DNA of 64,000 nucleotides from Herbaspirillum sp. (GCF_017744395.1 NZ_JAGIBI010000006.1:124001-188000); one strand, 5' to 3'; positions 8,502 to 18,141 are shown, counted from the stretch's first letter. Made by a program: numbers and translations. The notes: a model not told the origin generated them from the sequence alone.

Positions 8502-10157
8502 ATGATGAAATTGAGCGGCTTGAACATCGGGAAAAGGCTTGGCATCGGTTTTGGCATCGTCATCCTGCTGATGCTGGCATTGACGGCGATCGGCGTGCTG
8601 CGCCTGAACCAGATCAACGGCAGCATACGTAACATCGCCAACGACTATTACCCGCGCACCGTCATGGCGAACAATATCAAGAGTGCGCTGGACGAGACGG
8701 CGCGCAGCATGCGCAACCTGCTGTTCATGAGCACCGTGGACGAAATCAAGGGCGAGCTCGATACCATCGAACGCGCCGGCAAGACGATCGATGCCACGCT
8801 CAAGCAGTTCGCCTCCAGCACCTCTACCGAGGATGGCAGCCGCCTGCTGCAGGCGGTGACCGCGGCGCGCGGCCAGTACACCCCGGTGTTGAACAATTTC
8901 CTGGCCGCCGTCAAGGACGGCCAAGTGGAGCAGGCGCGCGACCTGATCCTGCCTGAGATCGGCCCGTATCAGGCCGCCTATTTCAAGGCGCTGGACAAGC
9001 TGATCGCCTACCAGGGCGGCAGGATGGAAGAGGGCGGGCGCGAAGCAGAGAAGGTGGCCAACGCCGCCAGCATGCTGATGGCGGCCATGGCCGCCATCGC
9101 CACCGTGCTGGCGGTCCTGGTCGGCTATTCGGTGATGCGCAGTATCACGCGGCCGCTGAACGCGGCCATCAATATCGCCGAACGGGTCGCGGCAGGCGAC
9201 TTGTCGGTCCGGGTGGACAGCATCAGCCAGGACGAGACCGGCAAGCTGCTGGCCGCGTTGCAGCACATGCGCGACGGGCTGGTGCGGGCCGTGACCCAGG
9301 TCAGGGACGGTTCCGACGCCATCTCGGTTGCGGCGCGCGAGATCGCCGAAGGCAACGCCAACCTGTCGGCGCGCACCGAGCTGCAGGCCAGCACCCTGGA
9401 AGAAACTTCCAGTTCCATGATGGAACTGACCGATGCCGTCAACCACAACGCGGAAAACGCCCGCCAGGCCAACCTGCTGGTGCTCAACGCTTCGCAGGCG
9501 GCGACCGAGGGCGGCGAGGTGGTGACCCAGGTGGTCAATACCATGAAGGAAATCAAGGACAGCTCGCGCCAGATTGTGGAGATCATCAGCGTGATCGACG
9601 GGATCGCCTTCCAGACCAACATTCTGGCATTGAACGCCGCCGTGGAAGCGGCGCGTGCCGGCGAGCAGGGGCGCGGGTTCGCGGTGGTCGCGGCCGAAGT
9701 GCGCGGCCTGGCGCAACGCAGCGCTTCGGCGGCCAAGGAGATCGCCGGCCTGATCCAGAATTCGGTCAAGAAGGTCGATGCCGGCAGCATCCTGGTCGAC
9801 CAGGCCGGGCAGACCATGCAGAATATCGTCAGCAGCGTCAAGCACGTGGCCGACATCATGGTCGAGATATCCGCCGCCAGTGACGAGCAAAGCACCGGCA
9901 TCGGCCAGATCAATGACGCCGTTGAACAGATCGACGATATGACCCAGCAGAATTCGGCGCTGGTCGAGCAGGCCGCCGCCGCCGCGCAATCCATGCACGA
10001 CCAGTCGATGGCGCTGGTGCGCGCGGTGTCGATTTTCAAGACCGATGTCGCCGATCCCGGCGGTAATGGCGCAGCGGCCGAATTGAAGGTGCTGAAGATG
10101 TCCGGCAGCAGCAGGCGAGGGTTGTTGCCGTCTGCCAAAGGCCGCCCGGCGCCGTAG
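8502..10157 (+). CDS. Methyl-accepting chemotaxis protein
   Basis: A 551-residue membrane chemoreceptor. Transmembrane helix 1 is at about residues 12-32. A periplasmic four-helix bundle with T-A-R-S-M-R-N-L-L-F near 62-72 follows (4HB_MCP type, which senses small molecules). Transmembrane helix 2 is near 190-212, then HAMP to about 265, then a long signalling coiled coil. The hairpin tip IDGIAFQTNILALNAAVEAARAGEQGRGFAVVA is intact, so it should couple to CheA/CheW. No C-terminal CheR-binding pentapeptide is present. AAGGGG precedes the tandem ATG at 8502/8505. It stands alone; its ligand is unknown. Confidence 0.95.
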   Translation: MMKLSGLNIGKRLGIGFGIVILLMLALTAIGVLRLNQINGSIRNIANDYYPRTVMANNIKSALDETARSMRNLLFMSTVDEIKGELDTIERAGKTIDATLKQFASSTSTEDGSRLLQAVTAARGQYTPVLNNFLAAVKDGQVEQARDLILPEIGPYQAAYFKALDKLIAYQGGRMEEGGREAEKVANAASMLMAAMAAIATVLAVLVGYSVMRSITRPLNAAINIAERVAAGDLSVRVDSISQDETGKLLAALQHMRDGLVRAVTQVRDGSDAISVAAREIAEGNANLSARTELQASTLEETSSSMMELTDAVNHNAENARQANLLVLNASQAATEGGEVVTQVVNTMKEIKDSSRQIVEIISVIDGIAFQTNILALNAAVEAARAGEQGRGFAVVAAEVRGLAQRSASAAKEIAGLIQNSVKKVDAGSILVDQAGQTMQNIVSSVKHVADIMVEISAASDEQSTGIGQINDAVEQIDDMTQQNSALVEQAAAAAQSMHDQSMALVRAVSIFKTDVADPGGNGAAAELKVLKMSGSSRRGLLPSAKGRPAP

Positions 10158-10314
10158 GTTTTCCGGCGGAAGCCGGCGTGCCAAGGGAGTGGAAAATGGG
10201 GTTTAATATGGGGCGCGGGTCATCCCCCGGGAAATTCCCGCGCCGCTTGCCGGAATCGCCCGCAGCCGGAAATCCCGTATTTGTCTTGTAAGAACCTCTT
10301 TTTTTGAATCCAAC

Positions 10315-10872
10315 ATGCCGACCGAAAAGAAAAGCCCCAAAGCCAATTTTGCCCAGCCCAGCGCCGGCAGCAAGGTACCCATCGTATCCTCGCTGCACCT
10401 GGCTTCCGGGAGGAGCAAGGAGCTGAGCGAATTCGAGTTCGGCATGATCATCGCCAGCAATGCCTTCAACCGCTGGATGATCCGCTGCATTTCCGCCGCC
10501 GGCATGAAGGACATGACCGCCACCGACGTCCTGGTGTTGCATCACATCAACCACCGCGCGCGGGAAAAGAAGCTGGCCGACATCGCCTTCATCCTCAACA
10601 TCGAAGATACCCACGTCGTCAACTACTCGCTCAAGAAACTGCATTCGCTGGGGCTGGTCAGCACCGAGCGCCGCGGCAAGGAAGTGCTCTATTCGACCAA
10701 CGAAGCGGGGCAGGCCTTGTGCAAGCGCTACTACGAGATCCGCGAACAATTGCTGGTTTCCAGCCTGACCGGCGACAACGCCGAAAGTTATGAACTGGAA
10801 GAGCTGGCCCGTTTCCTGCGGGTGCTGTCGGGTCTCTACGAACAGGCGGCGCGCTCGGCGACGTCGATGTAA
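10315..10872 (+). CDS. Winged-helix (MarR-like) transcriptional regulator
   Basis: A 185-residue protein with a central winged helix (about residues 45-150): TATDVLVLHHINHRAREKKLADIAFILNIEDTHVV is a helix-turn-helix, followed by a wing around LVSTERRGKEVLYSTNEAG. This layout is that of the MarR/HTH_27 group. The N-terminal 30 residues are Lys/Ser-rich and look disordered. The ATG at 10315 lacks a clear Shine-Dalgarno sequence; the true start could lie a little downstream. Its target is not evident; it is isolated between the chemoreceptor and the convergent LysR gene. Confidence 0.8.
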   Translation: MPTEKKSPKANFAQPSAGSKVPIVSSLHLASGRSKELSEFEFGMIIASNAFNRWMIRCISAAGMKDMTATDVLVLHHINHRAREKKLADIAFILNIEDTHVVNYSLKKLHSLGLVSTERRGKEVLYSTNEAGQALCKRYYEIREQLLVSSLTGDNAESYELEELARFLRVLSGLYEQAARSATSM

Positions 10873-11041
10873 GGCCCGGCGGCCAGCTCCGGCGCGCCGA
10901 AGCCCTTCATCCTGAGGAAGCGCACATCCGGCCCGCTAAGGACCTGTTCACAATCTCGTCCGGGGCCGTTCAAATTCCCTTTCAAATGCTCTTTCAGGCG
11001 GTCGGCAGCGTTTTGCGCACGGCAATCCCATCCACAGGTTT

Positions 11042-11923
11042 TTAGCTTGTCGCTTGTTGGCGCAGCCAGCCTAAAAAGGCTTCGACTGCGGGGCGTTTTA
11101 AGTGGTGTGCCGGATAGACCGCGAAGTGAGCGTTGACACGGATACATTTTGCCAATCCGAACACTGGCTTCAGTTTTCCTTCCTTGATGTGCTGCGCGGC
11201 CATCGTCGTGCTTTCCAAGGCGACTCCCAAACCTTGCGTCGCGGCATCGAGAGACATTTGAGCGCGGTCGAAACGCACCGGGAACTGTTCAGGCGGCCTC
11301 GCTTTCGAGAATTCCCCAAGCCAATCGGCCCATTGCACCACACTCACATTGCTCCGAATGAGCTTCACGCCGAGAAGATCTTCGGGCTTTCGCAATCGAT
11401 TTTCCTCAATGAAAGCCGGGCTTGCCAGAGGAACGATCCGTTCCTCGAACAGTGGTTCGACCTGCAGGCCTGGCCAATTGGGGATGCCATATCGGATATC
11501 GATGTCAGCTTCTCCAAGTTCGAAGTTGCTGGGGGTATGTGCCGCAGACAGATTGAATGAAATCTCGGGATAAGACCTGGCAAAGTCATTCAGTCGCGGC
11601 ATCAGCCAGAGACTGGCAATACTCGGCGCCGAATGGATATAGAGGCTCTTGCTCACCCCCTGCCTGACGTCCATGGATGCGGCAGTAATGGCCGATAACG
11701 CTCCTTGCACTCGCGCCAGAAAGCTTTCGCCGGCATCGGTAATGAGCACCGCATGAGAGCTGCGCTCGAACAATCGAACTCCCAAAAATGCTTCAAGCCT
11801 CGCTACCTGGTGACTGACTGCCGAAGCGGTGACATGCAACTCGCTTGCCGCCGCAGCGAAGCTTTTTCGGCGTGCGACAGCTTCGAATGCCTGAAGATTT
11901 GGGAGGGGAGGCAGCGTTGCCAT
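11042..11923 (-). CDS. LysR family transcriptional regulator, GcvA-like
   Basis: A 293-residue regulator. The N-terminal helix-turn-helix (residues 1-62) reads LPNLQAFEAVARRKSFAAAASELHVTASAVSHQVARLEAFLGVRLFER. The rest is a periplasmic-binding-type effector domain with the GcvA-subgroup pattern D-I-D-I-R-Y-G near 145 and WADWL near 200. It is transcribed divergently from the SDR/TRAP/transketolase operon, 203 bases apart, so it very likely controls that operon. Two inverted repeats lie just upstream of its own start. No clear ribosome binding site precedes the ATG. Confidence 0.92.
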   Translation of the reverse strand: MATLPPLPNLQAFEAVARRKSFAAAASELHVTASAVSHQVARLEAFLGVRLFERSSHAVLITDAGESFLARVQGALSAITAASMDVRQGVSKSLYIHSAPSIASLWLMPRLNDFARSYPEISFNLSAAHTPSNFELGEADIDIRYGIPNWPGLQVEPLFEERIVPLASPAFIEENRLRKPEDLLGVKLIRSNVSVVQWADWLGEFSKARPPEQFPVRFDRAQMSLDAATQGLGVALESTTMAAQHIKEGKLKPVFGLAKCIRVNAHFAVYPAHHLKRPAVEAFLGWLRQQATS

Positions 11924-11941
11924 TTGGGGTTTTATTCATAA

Positions 11942-11988
11942 GATGACAGATCATCACTTTACCATGACAAAACTTCTCTTGCTGTCAT
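11942..11988. promoter_or_regulatory. Putative LysR operator region (two inverted repeats)
   Basis: GATGA-N4-TCATC lies at 11942-11955 and ATGACA-N13-TGTCAT at 11964-11988, between the LysR gene and the SDR gene. The second has the length and T-N11-A character of LysR recognition sites. They are the only symmetrical elements I see in this divergent promoter region. Confidence 0.5.
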
Positions 11989-12126
11989 GTGGTGAAAGGG
12001 TGAACATTCGCATCCAGAACAAAAGGAGACATGTGAGCGGCCCACAGAGCCGCGTTGCCGCGCGTAATTGCCTGCTGCTCTCCAGTGTTCCATCGAACAA
12101 ACACCAACTCACTGGAGATGTATTTC

Positions 12127-12876
12127 ATGCTGCTCAAGGACAAAGTCGCCGTCATCACCGGCGGTGCAGGTATCAACGGTCTCGGATTCGCCACTGCCCG
12201 CCTGATGGCATCGCATGGCGCCCGCGTGGTTGTCCTGGATTTGGAACAAGCGGACCCTGCCGGAGCTGCCGCTCGTCTGGGTGAAGGGCATCTCGGTCTG
12301 GTTGCCGATGTCACCGACAAGGCGTCGTGCGACGTCGCCGCCGCCGCTACGCTGGCCAAATTCGGCCGCATCGACATCCTCATCAACAACGCCGGCATTA
12401 CCCAGCCGGTGAAGACCCTGGAAATTACCGGCAAGGACTACGACCGTATTCTGGACGTGAGCCTGCGCGGCACGATGTATATGTCGCAGGCGGTTTTGCC
12501 GGCGATGCAAAAGCAAAAGAGCGGATCCATCGTTTGCATCTCGTCCGTATCTGCGCAACGCGGCGGCGGCATCCTGGGCGGCCCGCATTATTCGGCGGCG
12601 AAGGCCGGCGTACTGGGCTTGGCACGCGCGATGGCGCGTGAATTCGGCCCTGATGGAATCCGCGTCAACAGCATCGCTCCCGGCCTGATCGGTACCGACA
12701 TCATCAAGGGCAAGTTGAGCGAAGAAAAGAAAGCCGAGATCGCCGAGACCATTCCCCTGGCTCGTCTGGGCCGTGCTGATGATATCGGGGGCGCTTGTGT
12801 TTTCCTGGGTAGCGACCTTTCCCAATACTGCACCGGCATCACACTCGATGTGAATGGCGGCATGTTGATTCACTAA
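12127..12876 (+). CDS. SDR family NAD(P)-dependent oxidoreductase
   Basis: A 249-residue classical short-chain dehydrogenase. The nucleotide-binding motif is TGGAGINGLGFATA (residues about 11-24), with an acidic residue after strand 2 (VVVLD) favouring NAD. NNAG is near 88, the catalytic Ser lies in CISSVS, and YSAAK is near 156-160. Overall it resembles 3-oxoacyl-reductase/polyol dehydrogenase members. The start at 12127 was chosen because GGAG sits nine bases upstream; an ATG three codons earlier is less well placed. It is the first gene of the operon with the TRAP transporter and split transketolase and probably oxidises the imported polyol or sugar acid. Confidence 0.92.
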   Translation: MLLKDKVAVITGGAGINGLGFATARLMASHGARVVVLDLEQADPAGAAARLGEGHLGLVADVTDKASCDVAAAATLAKFGRIDILINNAGITQPVKTLEITGKDYDRILDVSLRGTMYMSQAVLPAMQKQKSGSIVCISSVSAQRGGGILGGPHYSAAKAGVLGLARAMAREFGPDGIRVNSIAPGLIGTDIIKGKLSEEKKAEIAETIPLARLGRADDIGGACVFLGSDLSQYCTGITLDVNGGMLIH

Positions 12877-12923
12877 GCCGGCGTTGCCGGATTTCACGAC
12901 ATCAGAAAAAAAGGAGACCAGAC

Positions 12924-13961
12924 ATGACAAACGAAAATGCGAAGAAAGGCATCACCCGCCGCCAGGTGCTGAAGATGGGCGCGGCCGGCGCGGCCCTGCC
13001 GCTGTTTTCCATCATGACCCGGCCGGCCAATGCGGCCGAATTCACCTACAAGTTCGCCACCGGCCAGGACCCGTCGCACCCGGTCAACAAGCGCGCGCAG
13101 GAAGCCATCGACCGCATCCGCAACGCCACTGGCGGCCGCCTGGAAATCAAACTGTTCCCGGCCAACCAGCTGGGCTCCGATACCGACCTGATGTCGCAGA
13201 TCCGTAACGGCGGCGTGGAATTCTTCAACCAGGCCAGCGTTGTGCTGTCGACCCTGGTGCCGGCTGCCGGCATCGTCAATACCGGCTTCGCGTTTCATGA
13301 TTACCAGGAGGTCTGGAAGGCGATGGACGGCCCTCTGGGGGCCTATGTCCGCGCGCAAATCGAGAAGGTTGGCTTGTTGACGATGTCCAAGCCGTGGGAT
13401 AACGGCTTCCGGCAAATCACAACATCGACCAAGCCGGTCAAGACCGCCGCAGACTTGAAAGGGTTGAAGCTGCGCGTGCCGGCGGCGCCCATGCTGACCT
13501 CGCTGTTTTCCGCGCTGGGCGCGAGCCCGACGCCGATCAACTTCAACGAGGTGTATTCCTCGCTGCAGACCAAGCTGGTGGAAGGGCAGGAAAACCCGCT
13601 GGCCATCATCAGCACCGCGCGCCTGTATGAAGTGCAGAAGTTCTGCACCATTTCCAACCACGTGTGGGACGCCTATTGGATCCTGGGCAACCGCCGCGCC
13701 TTCGAGCGCCTGCCCAAGGATATCCAGGAAATCGTACGCCGCGAACTGGACAAGGCGGCCACCGACGAGCGTGCCGACATCGCAGCGTTGTCGGGCTTCG
13801 CGCGTAACGACCTGAAGGGCAAGGGCGTGCAAATTATCGAAGCGGACAAGAATTCTTTCAAGGAAGCGCTGGCCAAGGGCAGCTTCTACAAGGACCTGCG
13901 CGCCAAGTTCGGTGACGACGCCTGGAAGCTGCTGCAGAACAGCGTGGGGAGCCTGGGATGA
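12924..13961 (+). CDS. TRAP transporter solute-binding protein, DctP family
   Basis: A 345-residue periplasmic binding protein. The N-terminus has a twin-arginine-type signal (TRRQVLKMGAAGAALPLFSI), cleaved near ANA-A. The mature part starts FTYKFATGQDPSHPVN, standard for DctP proteins. The ligand-gripping region LKGLKLRVPAAPM (about residues 170-185) carries the conserved Arg that binds a carboxylate or hydroxy-acid group. AAGGAG precedes the ATG. It is followed, overlapping by four bases, by the membrane component. The ligand is probably a small sugar acid or polyol, judged from the neighbouring SDR and transketolase. Confidence 0.92.
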   Translation: MTNENAKKGITRRQVLKMGAAGAALPLFSIMTRPANAAEFTYKFATGQDPSHPVNKRAQEAIDRIRNATGGRLEIKLFPANQLGSDTDLMSQIRNGGVEFFNQASVVLSTLVPAAGIVNTGFAFHDYQEVWKAMDGPLGAYVRAQIEKVGLLTMSKPWDNGFRQITTSTKPVKTAADLKGLKLRVPAAPMLTSLFSALGASPTPINFNEVYSSLQTKLVEGQENPLAIISTARLYEVQKFCTISNHVWDAYWILGNRRAFERLPKDIQEIVRRELDKAATDERADIAALSGFARNDLKGKGVQIIEADKNSFKEALAKGSFYKDLRAKFGDDAWKLLQNSVGSLG

Positions 13962-15814
13962 GCGCGCTGTCGCTCGAGCAGCCGGCCGCCGGGGAGAATT
14001 CGCTCTCGGCGCGCCTGGAGAACTGGCTGGGGCATGCCATCGAGATTCCCGCCGCCGTGCTGGTCGTGGGCGAGGTGGCGGTGCTGCTGGCCGGGGTGGT
14101 GATGCGCTTCATCTTCGACAGCCCGATCCCCTGGGCCGATGAGCTGGCGTCGATCCTGTTTCTCTGGCTGGCCAACCTGGGGGCGGCGGTGGCGCTGCGC
14201 CGCGGCACCCACATGCGCACCACGGTGCTGGTGGGCTTTTTGGGGGCACGCGGCAGGGCCTGGGCCGAAACCCTGGCCATCATCGCGCCTTGCCTGATGC
14301 TGCTGATCCTGATCGGCCCGATGTGGGAATACGCGGAAGATGAAATGTTCGTACAGACGCCCGCGCTGGGATGGCCCAACACCATACGCGCGGCGGCGGT
14401 GGCCGTCGGCGCCGTCCTGATGATCGCCATCGGCCTGCTGCGCATCTCGCGCCAGCGGCTGGCCGACCTGGCCGGCGTAGTGGCGGTTGTCGCCGTGCTG
14501 GCCGGGGCGATGTACCTGGGCGCCGGCTGGCTGCAAAGCATCGGTAACTGGAACCTGGTGGTTTTCTTCGGGCTGGTGCTGGGCGTGTCGGTATTGATGG
14601 GCATTCCCATCGCCTTTTGCTTCGGGCTGGCGACGGTGGCCTTCATGCTGACCGTGACCAGCAGCCCGCTGGCCGTGGTGGCGGGGCGCTTCGACGAAGG
14701 CATGAGTTCGCTGATCCTGCTGGCGGTGCCGCTGTTCATCCTGCTCGGCCACCTGGTCGAGATGACCGGCATGGCCAAGGCAATGGTGGATTTCCTGGCT
14801 TCGCTGCTGGGCCACGTGCGCGGTGGCCTGAACTATGTGCTGCTGGGTGCGATGCTGCTGGTGTCGGGCATCTCCGGCGCCAAGACCGCCGACATGGCGG
14901 CGGTGGCGCCGGTGCTGCTGCCGGAGATGAAGCGCCGCGGCAACCATGAAGGCGAGCTCATTTCGCTGCTGGCGGCCTCGGGCGCCATGGCGGAGACGAT
15001 TCCCCCGTCGTTGGTGCTCATCACCATCGGCTCGGTGGCCGGTGTGTCGATTGCCGCGCTGTTTACTGGCGGCATCATGCCCGGCATCGTTCTGGCCGTG
15101 CTGTTGGCAATGCTGGCTCGTTGGCGTAGCGCCGAGATCACCGAAGGCTTCAAGCGCGCGCCGGGCAAGGTGGTGCTGCGTACGCTGGTGATCGCTCTTC
15201 CGGCATTGCTGCTTCCAATCCTGATCCGCACCGCCGTGGTGGAAGGCGTCGCTACTGCAACCGAAGTGTCGACCATTGGCATTACCTACGCCGTTGTGGC
15301 CGGCCTGCTGGTCTATCGGAAATTCGACTGGACGCGCTTGTATCCGATGCTCGTTGATACCGCGGCATTGTCCGGCGCCATCTTGTTCATCATCGGTACC
15401 GCTACGGGGATGTCGTGGGCGCTGACGCAATCGGGGTTCTCGCACTCGCTGGCCGAGGCGATGACCAGCGTCCCGGGCGGCAAGTACGGCTTCCTGCTGG
15501 TGTCGATCGCCGCATTCATCGTGCTGGGCAGCGTATTGGAAGGGATTCCGGCGATGGTGCTGTTCGCCCCGCTGCTGTTCCCGGTGGCCAAGGCCATCGG
15601 AGTTCATGAGGTGCACTACGCCATGGTCATCATCCTTTCCATGGGGGTCGGCTTGTTCGCACCGCCGTTCGGCCTGGGCTACTACGCAGCTTGCACGATT
15701 GGCCGTGTTCATCCAGACGCCGCCGTCAGGCGTATCTGGCCCTACCTGGGAGCGCTGGTCGTGGGGCTGCTGATTGTTGCCTGCGTGCCGTGGTTCTCTG
15801 TCGGATTCCTCTGA
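13958..15814 (+). CDS. TRAP transporter, fused DctQ-DctM membrane protein
   Basis: A 618-residue inner-membrane protein joining the small (DctQ) and large (DctM) TRAP subunits. Residues about 20-185 form the four-helix DctQ part (including VVLRRGTHMRTT-like FLWLANLGAAVALRRGTHM). From about 190 onward the DctM part has many transmembrane segments and the family signatures GIPIAFCFGLA, PLFILLGHLVEMTG and GAKTADMAAVAPVLLPEM. Such fusions are a common TRAP variant. It moves the solute using the sodium gradient. It overlaps dctP by ATGA; 32 bases separate it from the transketolase gene. Confidence 0.93.
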   Translation: MSALSLEQPAAGENSLSARLENWLGHAIEIPAAVLVVGEVAVLLAGVVMRFIFDSPIPWADELASILFLWLANLGAAVALRRGTHMRTTVLVGFLGARGRAWAETLAIIAPCLMLLILIGPMWEYAEDEMFVQTPALGWPNTIRAAAVAVGAVLMIAIGLLRISRQRLADLAGVVAVVAVLAGAMYLGAGWLQSIGNWNLVVFFGLVLGVSVLMGIPIAFCFGLATVAFMLTVTSSPLAVVAGRFDEGMSSLILLAVPLFILLGHLVEMTGMAKAMVDFLASLLGHVRGGLNYVLLGAMLLVSGISGAKTADMAAVAPVLLPEMKRRGNHEGELISLLAASGAMAETIPPSLVLITIGSVAGVSIAALFTGGIMPGIVLAVLLAMLARWRSAEITEGFKRAPGKVVLRTLVIALPALLLPILIRTAVVEGVATATEVSTIGITYAVVAGLLVYRKFDWTRLYPMLVDTAALSGAILFIIGTATGMSWALTQSGFSHSLAEAMTSVPGGKYGFLLVSIAAFIVLGSVLEGIPAMVLFAPLLFPVAKAIGVHEVHYAMVIILSMGVGLFAPPFGLGYYAACTIGRVHPDAAVRRIWPYLGALVVGLLIVACVPWFSVGFL

Positions 15815-15846
15815 ACCAATACGTATTCATCCACTAAGGGCTTCTC

Positions 15847-16692
15847 ATGTCTGAAAATTTGACAAATTTGCGCGCAAGCGCATATCGGATCCGCCGCTTC
15901 GCGCTGCGCATGGGCGAAGTGCAGGGGCAGGGCTATATCGGCCAGGCGCTGGGCTGGGCCGACGTGCTGGCGGTGGCCTACAAGCACACCATGCAACTGC
16001 GCCCGGACGAACCGGAATGGGTTGGGCGCGACCGCTTCCTGCTCTCGCACGGGCACTACGCCATTGCGCTGTATGCGGCGCTGATAGAGGCCGGCATCGT
16101 CCCCGAGGCGGAACTGGAATCCTATGGCAGCGACGACAGCATCCTGCCCATGTCCGGCATGGCGACCTACACGCCGGGCATGGAAATCTCGGGCGGTTCG
16201 CTCGGCCAGGGCCTGGCCATCGGTGTCGGCATGGCGCTGGGCCTGCGCTACCAGAACAATCCGGCCTTCATCTACAACTCGATGTCGGACGGCGAGCTGG
16301 ACGAAGGCGCCACCTGGGAAGCCGCCATGGGCGCGGCACACCACCAGCTGGGCAACCTGATCTGCCTGGTCGATATCAATAACCAGCAGGCCGACGGCCC
16401 CTCCGGCAAGATCATGGGCTTCGAACCGCTGGCCGACAAGTGGGAAGCGTTCGGCTGGCACGTGCAGCGCGTCGACGGCAACGACCTGGCGGCGGTGGTC
16501 GAGGCGTTCGACCAGGCCCGCCGGCTGGCCGAGCCCAAGCCGCGCGTGATCCTGTTCGATACCCTGATGGGCCGCGGCGTCCCGTTCCTGGAGCAGCGCG
16601 AGAAGAACCACTTCATCCGCGTCGATCCGCCTGAATGGCAGCAGGCCATCCAGATCCTCGACCAGTCTTTTACCGAAGGAAACCAAGCATGA
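15847..16692 (+). CDS. Transketolase, N-terminal (ThDP-binding) subunit
   Basis: A 281-residue half transketolase. Visible features are LSHGHYAIALYAAL (His that contacts the diphosphate), PGMEISGGSLGQGL (family block near 112-126), and the ThDP/metal motif SDGELDEG...DINN near 145-175, in which Ser replaces the first Gly of GDG. Split transketolases of this kind usually act on unusual ketose phosphates or branched sugars rather than in the core pentose pathway. The C-terminal half is the next gene, overlapping by ATGA. The operon has no sugar kinase, so the phosphorylated or free state of the substrate is unclear. Confidence 0.93.
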   Translation: MSENLTNLRASAYRIRRFALRMGEVQGQGYIGQALGWADVLAVAYKHTMQLRPDEPEWVGRDRFLLSHGHYAIALYAALIEAGIVPEAELESYGSDDSILPMSGMATYTPGMEISGGSLGQGLAIGVGMALGLRYQNNPAFIYNSMSDGELDEGATWEAAMGAAHHQLGNLICLVDINNQQADGPSGKIMGFEPLADKWEAFGWHVQRVDGNDLAAVVEAFDQARRLAEPKPRVILFDTLMGRGVPFLEQREKNHFIRVDPPEWQQAIQILDQSFTEGNQA

Positions 16693-17693
16693 GCACCGCA
16701 GCCGAAAAGAAGCCGCGCCTGACCACGTCGGCGATGATCGCCTCGATCGCCGCCGAAGGGCAGCGCGTCAAGGCGGCGCCGTTCGGCAAGGCGCTGGTCG
16801 AATACGCCGCCGACCGTCCCGAGATCGTCGGCCTGACCGCCGACCTGGCCAAATACACCGACCTGCACCTGTTCCAGAAAGCCTATCCGGAGCGTTTCTT
16901 CCAGATGGGCATGGCCGAGCAGTTGCTGATGGCGGCCGCCGGCGGCATGGCCAAGGAAGGCCTGGTGCCGTTCGCCACCACCTACGCGGTGTTCGCCACC
17001 CGCCGCGCCTACGACTTCATCCACCAGGTGATCGCCGAGGAAAACCTGAACGTCAAGATCTGCTGCGCCTTGCCCGGCCTGACCACCGGCTACGGCCCCA
17101 GCCACCAGGCCACCGAAGACCTGGCCATGATGCGCGCCATCCCCGGCCTGACCATCGTCGACCCGTGCGACGCGCTGGACCTGGAACAGGCGGTACCGCA
17201 GATCGCCGCGCACAAGGGGCCGGTCTACATGCGCCTGGCCCGCGGCAATGTGCCGCTGGTGCTGGACGAGTACGACTACAAGTTCGAATTGGGCAAGGCC
17301 AGGGAACTGCGCGACGGCAACGATGTGCTGATCATCTCCAGCGGCTTCATGACCATGCGCGCATTGGAAGTGGCCAAGGCGCTGGAGGCCGACAACGTCA
17401 GCGTCGGCGTGCTGCATTGCCCGACCATCAAGCCGTTCGACGAAGCTACCGTCCTGGAGCAAGTCAAAAGGAAGAACCGCTTGGTGGTGGTCGCCGAGAA
17501 CCATTCGGTGATCGGCGGCCTCGGCGAGATTGTCGCCGCCACGTTGATGCGCCATCGCGTGCATCCGGCCGGCTTTGAAATGGCGGGCTTGCCGGACGCC
17601 TTCCTCGATGCCGGCGCCTTGCCGACGCTGCATGACCGTTACGGAATCAGTTGCGAAGCGCTGTGCAAACGCATCAAGGATTGGCTGAAATAA
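16689..17693 (+). CDS. Transketolase, C-terminal (pyrimidine-binding) subunit
   Basis: A 334-residue partner of the preceding subunit. It contains the Pyr domain with the catalytic Glu in FFQMGMAEQLLMAAAGGMA (about residues 72-90), the aromatic stretch ATTYAVFATRRAYDFI, LTTGYGPSHQATEDLAMMRAIPGL (near 128-150), and a C-terminal transketolase domain with VVVAENHSVIGGLGE. Both halves together supply a full active site. Homologous split enzymes serve apulose-4-phosphate or sulfosugar pathways; here the substrate is not determinable. A strong terminator follows 27 bases after the stop. Confidence 0.93.
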   Translation: MSTAAEKKPRLTTSAMIASIAAEGQRVKAAPFGKALVEYAADRPEIVGLTADLAKYTDLHLFQKAYPERFFQMGMAEQLLMAAAGGMAKEGLVPFATTYAVFATRRAYDFIHQVIAEENLNVKICCALPGLTTGYGPSHQATEDLAMMRAIPGLTIVDPCDALDLEQAVPQIAAHKGPVYMRLARGNVPLVLDEYDYKFELGKARELRDGNDVLIISSGFMTMRALEVAKALEADNVSVGVLHCPTIKPFDEATVLEQVKRKNRLVVVAENHSVIGGLGEIVAATLMRHRVHPAGFEMAGLPDAFLDAGALPTLHDRYGISCEALCKRIKDWLK

Positions 17694-17720
17694 GTTTTTT
17701 GCAAGACCGGCCGGAATGCG

Positions 17721-17761
17721 GCGACGGGCGGCTGGGGAAACCTGGCCGCCCGTCGCTTTTT
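17721..17761 (+). terminator. Rho-independent terminator of the TRAP/transketolase operon
   Basis: GCGACGGGCGGC pairs perfectly with GCCGCCCGTCGC across a 12-base loop, followed by five T. Confidence 0.9.
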
Positions 17762-17975
17762 CGGCACGCCTGAGACCATCGGTAGATAGTCTCGCCTTCC
17801 GGGAATTTGGTGGCGGATCGAGGGCGAGGATCGATACAGTCCGTCTCGTATTCCTGTGGCAACGGGATTCAAGCCGACCAGCGGCACCTGCGATCGGACT
17901 GCCGGTCAGCCAGGGCAACTGCCTGAAAAATCGGCGCTGATTCGATAAAGCGACAATTTGTGATCGAAAGCTTGT

Positions 17976-18003
17976 TTGTAGTTGAATGATTGGGGCTTAT
18001 GCT
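17976..18003 (+). promoter_or_regulatory. Promoter for the amino acid ABC transporter operon
   Basis: TTGTAG at 17976-17981, a 16-base spacer, then TATGCT at 17998-18003, about 130 bases upstream of the binding protein start. The rest of 17762-18141 shows no gene. Confidence 0.45.
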
Positions 18004-18141
18004 GGATTATGTCGGGTTTCGCAGGTTTGCCGGACATGCCATTCCCGTCACTTGGGAATTGTTTTTATCCGGATTTCGTCCCGGCAGTTGCGCCAGGCCG
18101 GCGGCAGGAATTCAATTACGCCTCACCAAGGGAGAAACACA

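Noticed and set aside
13886-15712. Minus-strand open frame of 608 codons opposite the TRAP membrane gene
   Set aside because: His/Gln-rich, as expected from reading a membrane protein gene backwards; no ribosome binding site.
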